A stretch of 64,000 bases of DNA, from NCBI RefSeq assembly GCF_014898055.3, contig NW_023601754.1, positions 52,259,013-52,323,012 on the forward strand, written 5' to 3'. Positions 1 through 11,819 of the stretch are shown here, one piece after another. Source of the DNA: Talpa occidentalis (lineage: Eukaryota; Chordata; Mammalia; Eulipotyphla; Talpidae). The translations under genes and the position numbers were made by a program. Position 1 is the first letter of the stretch; each line of letters begins with the position of its first letter. The notes beneath the pieces are model-generated. The model searched no databases, was not told the origin of the DNA, and saw only the letters and a program-made list of their open reading frames with translations.

Positions 1-453
1 AGTTGCATCTGTGGTTGAACATAGCACCCCGTACCCCGGAGTGAATCCCACGTCGTCGTGGCACACGAGACTGTCAATGTGTTGTTGAATGTGGTTGGCG
101 AGTATTTTGTTGAGAGCTTTTGTGTTTGTGTTCATCGGAGATGTCGTCTGTGCTTTCTGTGTGTGAGTGATCTCCCTTTTCTGTTTTGGCGAGAGGGTGA
201 TGTTGGCCTCATAAAGCACGCTAGTATGTGTCTCCTCTTCTTTGAAGGTTTGGTGGAATTCCCTTCTAAAGCCATCTGGTCCTGGACTTTTGGTTTGGGG
301 GAGATTTTTTTATTACTGTTCCAATTTCCATAATTGTTATCTGTTTATACCTTCCCAGGTCAGCCATGGTGAACTGTACAGCTCCCAAATTGATCAATTT
401 CTTCAAGATTTTCAGATCTATCCACATCCCGTTGTTCATAGTGGCCTCTTCAT

Positions 454-467
454 GATCTTTCGTATTT
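454..467. repeat. Target-site duplication, left copy (L1)
   Basis: gatctttcgtattt. The partner gatccttcgtattt is at 2366-2379, with one mismatch. Together they bound the nested L1. Confidence 0.85.
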
Positions 468-2365
468 TTTTTTTAATTTTATTTTTTATATTCCCCATAC
501 AATTACAACCCCCTTATTTTGACCCCAAGCCCTCCTTTCCCCGCCCCCCACCCACCATAGACTGTCTCTGGTTCATAGTTGATTGTCGATTTTGATATTT
601 TCTTTCTTATAGTTGTTCTTTTACCTGGTCCCTTATTTAGGTTTTCTAGATTCCTGCTATGAGTGAGACCATCCGGTATTTTTCTTTTTCTTTCTGGCTT
701 ATTTCGCTGAGCATGATCCCTTCCAGCGCCATCCATGTTGTTGCAAATGGCATGTGTTTATCTATTTTGAATGCTGAGTAATATTCCACGGTGTCTATGG
801 ACCACATCTTCTTGATCCAGTCATCTATTTTGGGGCATTTGGGTTGTTTCCAAAGCTTAGCTATTGTAAACAGTGCTGCTATAAACATAGGGGTGCAGGT
901 GCTCTTTGGAATGGATGTTTCTGTGTCCTTTGGGTAAATACCTAGGAGTGGAATTGCTGGATCCTATGGAAGCTCCATGTTTAGTAGGTCCAGAAATCTC
1001 CACACAGCTCTCCACAGTGGTTGGACCAGTTTGCACTCCCACCAGCAGTGCAGGAGAGTTCCTTTTTCTCCACACCCTCGCCACCATTTGTTGTTGCTAG
1101 TTTTTTTTTAATATGTGCCATTCTCACTGGTGTGAGATGGTATCTCATGGTAGTTTTGATTTGCATTTCCCTGATGACAAGTGATGTTGAACATTTTTTT
1201 CATATGCCTGTTGGCCATTTGCATTTCCTCTTCAGAGAAGTTTCTTTTTAGCTCTTCTGCCCATTTTTTGACTGGATTATTTTCTTTGTTGTTGCTGAGT
1301 CTCATCAGCTCTTTGCAGATTTTTGTGATCAGTCCTTTATCATTAGTGTTGGGTGCAAAAATGTTCTCCCAGTTGGTGGGGTTTCTCTTTGTTTTTGTTA
1401 TTGTCTCTTTTGCTGTGCAGAAGCTCTTTAATTTGATGTAGTCCCAGCTGTTTATCTTTGCCTTCACTATCACTGCTTTGGGTGATGTGTCTGTAAAGAT
1501 GTCTTTGATGTGCAGATCACGTAGTGTTTCGCCTATATTTCCTTCTATATATTTTATGGTTTCAGGTCTTATGTCTAGTTCTTTAATCCATTTTGAGTTG
1601 ATTTTTGTGTATGGTGTGAGGTAGTGGTCAAGCTTCATTCTTTTGCATGTAGCGACCCAGTTTTCCCAGCACCATTTATTGAACAAACTTTCTTTGCTCC
1701 AATGCATAGTCTTTGCTCCTTTGTCAAAGATTAGTTGACCATAAATCTGTGGGTTTATTTCTGGATTTTCTATTCGATTCCATTGGTCTGTGTGTCTGTT
1801 CTTGTTCCAATGCCATGAAGTTTTGATGATTATGGCTTTGTAGTAGAGTTTGAAGTCTGGGAGTGTGATGCCTCCATTCCCTTCTTTTTTTTTTTCAGGA
1901 GAGCTTTGGCTATTTGGGTTTTTTTGTGATTCCATATGAATTTCATCAATAATTGTTCTATTTCTTTGAAGAATGACATTGAAATTTTGATTGGAATAGC
2001 CTTGAATCTGTATATTGCTTTTGGTAGGATGGCCATTTTAATAATGTTTATTCTTCCAATCCATGAGCAGGGGATGTCTTTCCATTTCTTTGTGTCTTCT
2101 TCTATTTCTTTTAACAGTGTTTTATAGTTTTCTTTGTATAGGTCCTTTACCTCTTTTGTTAGATTTAGTCCCAAGTATTTGATTTTTTTTGTTTCAATAA
2201 TAAAAGGGATGGTTTTGTTGATTTCTCCTTCAGATTTATTGTTGGTGTAGAGGAAGGCTACTGACTTTTGCATGTTGATTTTGTATCCTGCCACTTTACT
2301 GAACTGATTGATGAGTTGAATTAGTTTTTCTGTGGAGTTTTTGGGGTTCTCTATGTATATTATCA
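468..2365 (-). mobile_element. Younger 5'-truncated LINE-1 nested in the old L1
   Basis: This is an inserted L1 of about 1.9 kb in antisense. It has an A-tail (T run from 465), a short 3' UTR (about 468-645) and the C-terminal half of ORF2 (about 646-2365). It is flanked by a target-site duplication, gatctttcgtattt at 454-467 and gatccttcgtattt at 2366-2379 (13 of 14 identical). Joining the flanks restores the older L1 text. ORF2 is broken. The frame changes at the A-run of 11 (1885-1895), again near 1170-1190 and again between about 890 and 980, so it cannot encode a working protein. The upstream reverse-transcriptase and endonuclease parts are missing through 5' truncation. Confidence 0.92.
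1108..2294 (-). pseudogene. L1 ORF2 C-terminal coding remnant (frameshifted)
   Basis: Two - strand frames (2294 to about 1890, and about 1890 to 1108) together read like the L1 ORF2 region after the RT domain, with phrases such as [20 protein letters not shown] and [16 protein letters not shown]. They differ by one frame at the A11 run. A further stretch in another frame ([12 protein letters not shown], 1166-981) and a last one (888-646, EYYSAF..KEKEKYRMVSL) continue the same protein. The four pieces show that the copy was once colinear with a full ORF2 tail and has since acquired indels. Confidence 0.85.
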
Positions 2366-2379
2366 GATCCTTCGTATTT
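2366..2379. repeat. Target-site duplication, right copy (L1)
   Basis: gatccttcgtattt, the partner of 454-467. Confidence 0.85.
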
Positions 2380-2414
2380 CTGTGGTATCTGTTGTGATTT
2401 ATCCTCCTTCATTT

Positions 2415-2677
2415 TTTTTTAAGATTTATTTATTTATATAAGAACCGGAATACAGGGCAGATGCGTGGAAGGATGAGAGGATCCACCAGAGACAGAGTGG
2501 GGAACAGAACAGGCAGACTGAAGAAATACACCGCTGAGGGGAGCAGCGGGCGAGACAGGAGAGGTCTGCTGCATCATGTGGGTATCTAGCCAGCCGGCCG
2601 GGATCGAACCCGCACTGCAGAGGCTGCAGACATCTTCACAGCGCGGTACTCAACCACCTGTGCCACCAGGGAGGCCC
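2415..2677 (-). mobile_element. tRNA-derived SINE, antisense, full length
   Basis: On the - strand it begins GGGCCTCCCTGGTGGCACAG (A-box region). It has a B box (GGTTCGATCCC), a body with CAGACCTCTCCTGTCTCGCC, and an AATAAATAAATCTTAAAAAA tail. It is flanked by a 13-bp target-site duplication, tcctccttcattt, at 2402-2414 and 2678-2690. It has the same structure as the copy at 55862-56130. I do not recognise the family name with certainty. Confidence 0.9.
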
Positions 2678-4720
2678 TCCTCCTTCATTTCTAACTATAT
2701 TTACAGAAGTTTTGTTTCTTCTTTCTTTGTGAACCTAAAGTTTTGTCCATTTTGTTTACCTTTTTCAGGGGACTGACTCTTGACCTCGCGGAGCTTTTGT
2801 ATTGTCTTTCAGTTTCTATTCTATTATTTCCATTTTATTTTTCATCACATCCTTTCTCCTACTAAATTTTGGCTGTTTGTTCTTATCCTGTAGATTGCTC
2901 TGGCTGCAAACCATCTCTTGTCTCCTGACATAGGCCTGGGGTACGGCTACATCCCTCTGAGGGCTGCCCTGGGCACCCCAGGTTCCACTCGCCTGTGTGT
3001 CCATTTTCCTTCATCACCTGGTGTTTGTAAGGCCCTGCTTTGGCCTCCTCACTGACCTGGAGACTGCTGAGATGCTTGTTGTTCGAGCTCCACGTTTGGG
3101 GTTTTTTTCAGTTTTATGGTTGATTTCTTGTTTTATAGCAGCATGATCAGAAAGGATCCTCGGTATGATTTCAGTTGTCATCGGCTTATTGACCTTGATT
3201 TCTAGCTCAACAAGTGGTGTCTCCTGGGAGCATACCATGAGCATTGAGAAAAGTGCAAGTTTAGGGGTGTGTGAGCCCCACCGATCCAGCTTGTCAACTT
3301 GTCGTTCCCCTGTTCATTCTGTCTTGGGGTGACAGAATGGCTTATGTGGGGTGTCAGGTTGCCTGCGATGGCTGTGTCGTTACTGTCTCTCTTTAGTCCT
3401 ACGAGTAGCTGCTTTATGTGTTTTGACGCTGTCATTTGGTGCATATGTTAATAAGTGTTACCTCTTCTTGTGTGAAGTCCCTAGTCTTTATATAATGTCC
3501 ACCTCTGTCTCATTGTCTTTTGTAAGTGGAAATCTACTTTTTAATTTAAGAATAGCTGCATTTGCCTTTTGTCCCCTCTAACATTTGCTTGCAGAATTAT
3601 CATCCAAATTTCTACTCCCAGCTGTGTCTTTAGAGCCAAACTGAGTTTCCTGTAGAAAACAAAATGTGGGATTTTGTTTTCTGATGCATCAAGCCACCCT
3701 CTACCTCTTAATTGGTCAGTTGAAGCCACCCACTTCAATGTCGTTATTGAAAGGATAGTATTTATTGTCCTTTTTGTTATTTTCATAGATTTTCGTGTTT
3801 TTGTCTTATCCCCTTGTGCTCTGACAGCTTCCTTTTGCGTGCTATACTGTGCGTGGGCTCCCTTTGCAGGGTGGGAAGTGTCTCTGGTATGGACTTTTGC
3901 CTTGAGATCACCCCGAGGAGTGTGTGTCCAGTTCCTGCCTGTGTCTAACTGGACGGATTGACCCCAACCCCACGGTCGGCGTTCTGCCTTCCCTCCTCTG
4001 CGCTGTGAGTCCTGGGTGGCTCGCTGCTTCTAGATAGGGTTTATTGTGTAAAGTCCCTTTAGTATTTCTTGCAGGGTCCGTTTAGCTGTGATGAATTCTT
4101 TTAATTTTTGCTTGCCTGTGAAGCTCTTCATCCCTTCTGTGTTCTGAATGATAGTCAGAAAAGCAAGACGAGGACGCCCTCGGGCTTGGAGCCCCTCGCT
4201 TCAGGCCTGCACGTGTACTTTGCTGCACGTTTTCAACCGAGAAACCACAGCTGCCTGTGCAGGGGCCGCGCTGGAGCTGGCTTTTCTCTGGCTGCGGGCG
4301 TACTCGTCCCTTAACAATACTTTCTAGCAGTTTAATTACAGTATGTCTTGGGGTGTGCCTTTGGATTTATTTTGTCTGGAATTCTTTGGGCCTCTTGGAT
4401 CAAGACAGCAGCTTCCTGTCCCCAGTTGGGCAGATCCTCGGCAGTTACTCTTCGGCTGAGTCTTCCGCCCCTTTGTCTCATCTCCTCCGGGACCCTCCGC
4501 TGCGGACGGGCTGCTCTCAGCTTCTCGGAGAGGCTCTCAGCTCCTTTTGCTCTTAACTCTTTCTCGCCTCCACGGGTCTGTTTCCCTCTGCTCAAGCTCA
4601 CTGATTCCACCAGCGTCTTGTCTTGCCCGTGGCTGAGCCCCTCCTGGATTTTGCAGTACAGCCCTAAGTTCCTTAAGCTCCTTCTCCATCCTTGGGGTCG
4701 TTCTCATCTCGTTGGATCGT

Positions 4721-7539
4721 TTTTTCTTTTGTCAAAAAAGAGTCTGCCCCTGGAAGGGGCAAGTGTGCAAGTGCCCCAGGGCTCAGGCGCGTCAGCTGAG
4801 AGGGGGTCTGCAGCCAGCCCCGCTCCGCCAGCTCCCCCGCGGGGCTTCCCCTGCAGTCTCGGGCTGACCCCGACGCCTCAGCTGTGGCCATGTCCCATGC
4901 TGCACCGCGGTCCCCAGGGGTGTGCCCAGAGCGGGGTGGCCTGGTTGCTGCAGTTTGCATGGCGGAGGGCTGAGCCCGAGTTGGTGAGGGGTGTGTGCTC
5001 CGGGCCCGAGCTCTCCTTGCCCCTCTATCCCGTCTCAGCGCTGTGGCCCTGAGGGGCTGCTGTCAGGGCAGGGCTGTGGCCAGGGCTGCTCCCAATGGCT
5101 CATTCCACAGTGTTAAGCCCCCCACCCCGAGTCCCCCATCATGCACCACAGGATCCACTGTTGCTGGAAACTCGCTTTGCTTCCGGTCAACTTTCTAAAA
5201 ACTTCCCTTGAGCCACCTGCCCCGAAGTACACGCACTTTCATGTCTCTCTGATAATCTCCAGGGTGGAGTCATTGCTAGGGATGCGGTAACAAGTCTAGA
5301 AGCCAAGTGGCTGAAGCCGAAATGATTTGGGTTCTGTAGGCTGGAAGTGTGAGATCGGGGGTCAGCAGGCTGGGGCCTCCCGGGCTCCCCTTGGCTGGCC
5401 TGCACTGCCCTCCCCCGCCCCTCGCAGCAGGCCTCTGGCATCCCTGCGTCTCCTCCGAATGTCCTCCCGTAAGGACACCAGCCCTGGGCGAGGGGCCGCC
5501 CCAACGGCCTTATCGAAACACAGTCGCTTCTTCAAAGGCCGTAACTTCAAACACAGAAACAGCCGTGTTCCAAGCCGTGGGGCCGCGGGCTTCCATGGGG
5601 GAGTTTGGGGCACGGTCTGTGTCAGAGGAGCGGGCGCTCCTGGCTCACCCCAGTAGCCCGTGCCCCTCGAGGCTAAGCTGCCTGGCCTCCCCGCGCGGGA
5701 CCCCCTTCCTGCAGCCCGGTGGGGCGAGGCTGCTCCCTGAGCCACCACAGGCCTGGGGGCGGCTCGACCTTTGTCACAGGGCGGTCGAGAGCATGGTGCC
5801 CCTGGCCCCCGGCACCAGCAGCCTCATTAGCGTGGCGGTAACCACCACGTACCCCCTGGGGCAACGTCGGCCCTCGAGAAGGGGCCCAAACTGACGCTCG
5901 GGAGGACTGTTTTTCTGGCCACGTGCTCGGAGACCCTTGCCGGCTACAGAAAATTTCAAGAATAAGGAGGAGGCGACCCAGCAGAGCCTGGCCTCATTGC
6001 TGGCCGATCGGCGCCGGCCCGGCCCGCACCCTGGGTGCTTCCCAGCCCCGGCGGCCGTGCTCCTAGCAGCCCTCGGCCCCAGAACATTGCTGCATTTCCT
6101 AAAAATAGAGAAGCTCCCTTTTAAAGCTTTAGCATGATTATGTAACTAAACACTGATCCAACCCTTTACCTAATCCACCATCTGCTGTCCTGTCCTGCCA
6201 GGGGACGTGGCCGCAGCCTCTCGGCATCCCCCTCCAGCGCAGATTCAGTCCAGGGCCAGCCCCGCCTCCCCCCGCGGGCCCCCTGCAGTCTGCGGGAAGC
6301 CCCCCCACTGCCCAGCACGGGTGCCTGGACTCTTCACCTTCGGTCTCAGACGGTCCATGCCGGCTGGGGGGGCCTGGCCCTGCCTGGTGACACGCTCACG
6401 CGTCTGGAAGGACTGGTCTCTCTCTAATTGGAGGGGGCTCACCCATGTGCCCGCGTGGCCCAGAGCTCAGCCCTGCTGCTGGGGTCCTGCAGAGCCAGGC
6501 CCGGCGGGGTGCTCGTGCCGCGGGCCTGTCCTCCTAGGCTTCTGGGCACGCAGAGCTGAGGACGCATGTGTGTGTATGCGCGCGTGGACGCACATGCACC
6601 GACGCACGGGCGCGCGGTCTACACCATGGGGTCTGGGGTGCTTTGTGACTCTGCCTGCTCCAGACGAAGGGCATGCAGCGTGGTCACGTGACAGTTACTA
6701 ACTGGGCGCCTTTCAGTGCCTCAGCGTGGTTTCAGAACACCCTCGGTGAGGTGCGATTGACACCCCCAGATTCCTGCATTTTCAGTGTCGACTGGGTCAG
6801 CTCCCGACTGCCACAGCCACCACAGCCGGGGACTAGAAGGCCCCGCCCACCCCGGCCACTTGCCGCTCGGGGCCCAGCCACGGCGACGTCTCCGCCCACC
6901 CGACGGCCCGTGGCCCGTGGCGCGGCCGGGTCTCCCGCTGCTTCCCGCGCGCGTGTTTTGAGCAGCATCCACATTGTAGCACCCAGAGCGTCCCCTGCCT
7001 CGTCGCTGCAGAGCCCGGCACGGCTGGGCGAGAACACACTTTGCTGCCCTCTGCCAGCCGCGGGGCCTGCGGCTTCCGCCCCGGCTGTGGGGATCTGCCC
7101 CCGACACGCCCGGGCTGGGGGCCGCGCCCCTGCTGGCTCCGTGCGCCACCCTTGGAGGCACTGCCAGGCACGTGACTGGGGAGAAGGGGGGACCCCGCTG
7201 TGGGGCCCTCCCCCGTCGGGTCCACCTCCTGCCCCGCACAGGGCTGCGCTTTCCGCCCGCCCCTGGGCATCGGCTTGCGCCTCGGCCCGGCCTCTCCTCC
7301 GACCCACTGGGCTACGGCGGGCGACGGGCTGTCCTGCCGAGCCGCGCGGACATGTGCCCCGTGCAGACGTGTGTCCGATCAACCGCTTCCCCCCGCCTTT
7401 TTGCCACCCGGTAATCCTGATTGTTCCTGTTGGTTCCCAGCCCCGGGCTGCAGGGGAGAGAGTCAGCCGACTGTCTTCGTGGCCAGCATGTAACGCGCGC
7501 CGGCGCTTTTCCTGTGCGTCTCCCCGCGGAGGTCTGGCA
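4721..7539. other. Unique GC-rich intron between L1 blocks
   Basis: No gene or clear transposon was recognised. 6560-6620 is a short purine/pyrimidine-alternating stretch (GTGTGTATGCGCGCGTGGAC). 6060-6180 is an AT-richer island. Long frames on both strands at 6.2-7.5 kb have the alanine/proline/arginine bias expected of GC-rich non-coding DNA. Confidence 0.5.
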
Positions 7540-10500
7540 CCTCAGTCTTGACCCGCTTGGAATTTATCTTTGAATGTGGGTTTGTGAGCGATCCAGCTAC
7601 TCCCCGGGGTATGCCTGAGCAGTTTCCCCGGCACCTTCGGGAGAGACACTGTCCTTCCCCATTTGGGGGCCATCGGTGCTTAGTCCCCGGTGCTGGTGCT
7701 GGTGTCCCCGGGTTTATGTCCGACAGCACACTGTTTGGAGTGTGTTGCTCTACCGTGGGGTTTGAAGTCAGGTAACAGGATGCTGCGTTACCCTCCTTCC
7801 TTCTCACGGCTGCATTTGCAAATCGAGGACTTTTGTGGTTCCATGTAAATTTCATTATTTTTTGTATCTTGGAAAAATATTGCTGGTATTTTGACGGGGA
7901 CTTTGTCATTTCGGGCAGGATAGCCATTCCGGTCACAGCCGGCCTCCCCGCCCGCGAGCATGGGGGTCCTTCCTGCCCGTCAGGTCACCGTCAGAGTCCC
8001 TCGGTGCCTCCTTGCAGTCCTCATTGTACAGGGCTTTTACCTCCTTTGTGGATTCTGAGGTATTTGATTCTTTTTCGAAGCAGTTACGAATAGGGGCATT
8101 GTCTGAATTTCTTCAGCTTCTCGTTTGTTGTCTGTGTGTAAGAAGGTTGTGGATTTTGTATGTTGATTTTGTGGCCTCCCACTTTGCTGTATCCATTTGT
8201 CTCTAACAACCTTTTGATGGTGGCTTTGAGATCTTCTGTGTATGATCTGGAAACTACAGAACATAGAATCACCATCTGCAAACAGCGATGGCTTCACCTC
8301 TTTCTTTCTGACTTGCATCCCCGTCATTTCTCGTGTTTGTCTGATAGCTCCGGCCAGAACCTCGACCTGAGCTGACGTGCTGACCACAGGCACCCTCGTC
8401 TTGTTTCCCGCCGTAGGGGACGGCCGTGCGCCTTTCTGCAGCGGGTGTTCTACTGGCTGTCGGGTGACGCCCTTTATTGTGTTGAGGAAGGTTCGTTTTC
8501 CCACCTGGTTTAGAGTTTTCTCATAAACGGGTGTCTCATAAATGTGTCTTAAAAATGCTTTCTCTGCACCTACTGATATTGTATAATCTTTATCTTTAGG
8601 TCTGTTGCTGTGATTGACGTCTTCTTAATTGATGTGTATGAAACCATCCTTGCATCTCTGAAGTAAATCCCCTTGATCGTGCTGTATCACCCTCGGGGCG
8701 TCCTGTTCAGTGCAGTTCGCTGGTGTTTTGTTGTAAGTTTTTGGTCCACGTTCACCAGGGACGTCGGTCTGCGGCGTTCTGTGCTGTCTCTGGCGTCCGC
8801 GTTAGGGTGAGGTTGGCAGCGTGAAGCGTATGAGGGCGCAGTCCTCTTGTATTTTTAAAGACAGCGTGAGCAAGGCGAGCATTAGTTCTTTAAAATTTTG
8901 ATAAAATTCATCTGGTTTGATAAAAGCCATCTGGTTCTGGGCTTTTGTTTTTGGGAGGAATTCTTGCTGCGGTTTCAATTTCCGCCCTTGTGATCAGTTT
9001 GTCCAACTCATTTGTTACTTTCTGGGGTCATTTTGTTGACTGCGTTGGCCTGGAAATTCATCTATTTCTTTAACATTATGGAATTTATTGGCATGTAGTT
9101 GTTCACAGGATCTCCTCTGCGTTCCTGCATGTCTGTTATTCCTCCTCATTCATTCGGATTCAATTTATTGTTTTTCCCCCTTTCTTAAAAGCTTCGCCAG
9201 AGGTTTATCTTCTCAAAGAACTGGCTCATTTTCAGTGATTTTTGATGTAGCCTGTCAATGTCTAGCTCGCTTATTTCTGCTGATTTTCATTTCCGTCCTT
9301 GTGCTGACCTTGGATCTTGTTCGATCCTCTTCTTCAAGATGCTTTAGGTGTAAATTGTTTACTTGGGGTCTTTCTGGCTTCTTCGAGGAGGCCTGCTCTG
9401 CAGCCGTCTTCTCCCTCGACTGCTTTCGCGGGGCCCACAGGGTCTGTCGCTGGCGTCATCGTTTCTCTTCACCTCAAGGTGCTTTCTAAATTCGGCCTTG
9501 AGTTCCTCTTCCGCCCCGTGGCTGTTCAGCAGCACGTTGTTCATTCTCCAGCTATTCATCCTTTTCCTGGTTTTTTCCTTATAGTTGATTTTTAATTTTA
9601 TGGCATTATAGAGAAAATATGAGGCATAATTTCCATCTCTGTGGCTTTATCGACCATAGACCGTGCCCCAGCACATGTTCTGCTCCGTGTGCGCCTGAGG
9701 ACGTGTGTCTGAGCAGTTTGGGGTACAGGGCTCTGTAGCTGCCCGTCCGCCCTGCCTGGTGACGCTCCCCATCTGCGGCTGCTGTTTCCCTAGTTATGCC
9801 CTCTCTTGGTGTGCCCTGGTCTCCCCGTTGTTGTGAGTGGGGGGGCTGTCACCCCCCGGGATTGCCGTGGCTACCAGGACCCCACTTGCACTCTGATGTC
9901 GTCCGAGGCTCCTCAGCACGCGTCGCTCGGTGCCTCTAAGAAGCGCTGTTCTTCTTGTTAGACCTTCGTTAGAATGTCAGGTCTGTCTCGAGCTTTTACT
10001 ACCTTTCTGACCTGGCGGCCCCCTTCTTCGGCTATGCCCGCAGCCGACCTGGGTTTTGCCTGCGGGCCGCCTTGCAGCCCGAGGACGGGGTGCTTGTCTC
10101 TGTGGGGAGCTGGGCCCCCGCGGCAGCAGCCCCCCGGGCTCTGCTATGAAATCCACTGGGCGACTCTGCGGCTTCTGACCGGTGGGTTCAGGCCGCTCGT
10201 GTTTGGGGCGATTCCCGGGACTGAGCGCACGTCGCCATTTTGTTGTTGTTTGACTGTGGACTGGGTTTGCGTCTCTATTTTTGCAGGGCTTCCTGTCACG
10301 TTTCGTTCAAGCTCCGTTTCTGCTGTTTTATGGGGCACGGCCATTATTTCTTGTGTGAGGCGTCTGCGGAGGCCAGCAGAGGATGGCCTCTGGGTGACCC
10401 CTGGGCTGCCCGGCCCTGCCTTGCTCTGGGGGCCACACTGACCCTCCCCCTCATCCTCCAGGGTGGGGGACGCAGGCGTCTGATCTCCAGGCCCCTGTTC

Positions 10501-11250
10501 TGTGGCTTTGCAGTAACCCCCTAGGATTTCGTCCCGTGCGACTTGCTGCTGGCAAATTCCTTTCCTTTTTGCTTTTCACTGGAGCTCTTTACTCTCCCCT
10601 GTCCTGAATCCCGCCGTGTCAGGGGCCGGGGCCGGCCTTTCTCTTTGAGTGTCTTATCTCAATAGCCCTTCCAGGCCCTTCGAGCCTGGACTGTTTCTAC
10701 CGAGGAGCCGGCTGGCCAGAGCACCCCAAGCCCCCCACTTTCCCTGCTGGTTTTCACATCCTGCCCTTGTCCTCGCTCTTCAGCCGCTCTGTTATAATGC
10801 GTTGGGTGTGTCTGTCTGGGTTTATTTGGTTTGGAGCTGCACGGGGCTCTTGGACACAGCATCTGATCCGCTTCCCAGGTTCAGATGGTTTTCCGTGACC
10901 GCTTCTCCGAGTGAATTCTCTGTACCTTCCTCTTCTCCTGCCGGGGCCCTGGTGCAGATGCTGTTCCTGTCAGCCGCTCCGGCTCCTACACTGTGTTGTC
11001 TTGTTTTTTCTCTACATTGTTCTACTGTGTTCCCCGGCAGGCTTTCGAGCTCACGACTCTCCGGGCTCCTGTTGCTCCGCCGTGGGGCCTGCCCCCGCCC
11101 GCCATTGTGTCTGCAGAGTCGGCTACAGTGTTTCTTAGCTCCGCTATTTCTAATCTAGCTGCTCATATTTCCCTTATCTTATCCTGTTGTTGTTTTATAT
11201 CCTTGCTGTTCCTTGCATTCCAAGCGCTGCCAGCGCCCCGGCCCCGCGCG
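7540..11250 (-). mobile_element. Old LINE-1 relic, antisense (ORF2 to upstream region)
   Basis: The left end corresponds to the ORF2 C-terminal part (CGCTTGGAATTTATCTTTGAATGTGG and GGGGTTTGAAGTCAGGTAACA on the + strand). Then comes the RT region (8000-9100, including CATCTGCAAACAGCGATGG and GGCATGTAGTTGTTCACAGGA). It continues with L1 text ending near 11240 (TTGTTGTTTTATATCCTTGC). It is heavily mutated. Many changes have added G, C and CpG compared with typical AT-rich L1. Confidence 0.75.
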
Positions 11251-11819
11251 CCCACCACGCCCCACGGCTCCGGCTCCGCTGAGTCGGGGCCTCCCCAGGG
11301 GCCCTGCTCTGGCTTCGTGATGTTTCTCCCGTCGCCTTGTTTTTAACTTTTTATGGGTTTAGGTAGGGGTGGACTTTCAGGCTTGACTTTGCCTCTGTTG
11401 AAGGCCTCTGAGGACGAGTGCCCGCGGGGGCAGCGCTGTGCAAGAGGCCGGGCAGGGCACGCCGGGTGCCCGAGTTCCAGTTTGATCCTGGGTTTCTTTG
11501 TTTTGTTTCTGCCCTGAGGAGGGCGGCGAGGGGGCGGGCGTTTGGAATCCTAGGCCCGGGTTTCCAGCAGTAGCCGCTGTAAGGAGGCGCAGGTGTGCTG
11601 AGGAACAGGCCGCAGCTGTTGTGTCAGAGCCTCAGGCCGAGGCCCCGGGCCCTCCTGGGCCCACCCGCAGCTCCCCAACGACGGCCTCCGTCCTGGGTGC
11701 CCTGGGTGCCGCCCACACACCCCCCTACTCAGCGTAGTGCGGGGATCCTCGCGGCGTGCCAGGCAGGGGGGCTCGTCCCGGGCCCCCCTGCATCCCCCTG
11801 CAGGCTGGCGACTCTCCCC
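11251..11819. other. GC-rich sequence between L1 blocks
   Basis: This may include the 5' end of the preceding L1, but it cannot be placed. No gene was seen. Confidence 0.4.

Larger units (their letters stand above)
1..4720 (-). mobile_element. Old LINE-1 relic, antisense, interrupted by two younger insertions
   Basis: Bases 1-453 match L1 ORF2 reverse-transcriptase sequence on the - strand (for example GATGTTGGCCTCATAAAGC and ATCTGGTCCTGGACTTTTGG). The match resumes at 2380 (CTGTGGTATCTGTTGTGATT), breaks at the SINE, and resumes at 2691. It continues to about 4720 through phrases typical of L1 upstream of the RT domain, such as TTGGAATTCTTTGGGCCTC-like text near 4380-4400 and TAGCTGTGATGAATTC at 4083-4098. 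Reading left to right therefore moves toward the element's 5' end. It is riddled with stops and indels. Confidence 0.8.

Noticed and set aside
2640..2675. tRNA gene inside the SINE
   Set aside because: A and B boxes are present, but the body lacks a cloverleaf. It is the tRNA-derived head of a retroposon. The same holds for 55865-55940.
6673..7551. 292-codon + strand frame opposite a 216-codon frame
   Set aside because: It has GC-driven composition and no motif, and its right end runs into an L1 relic.
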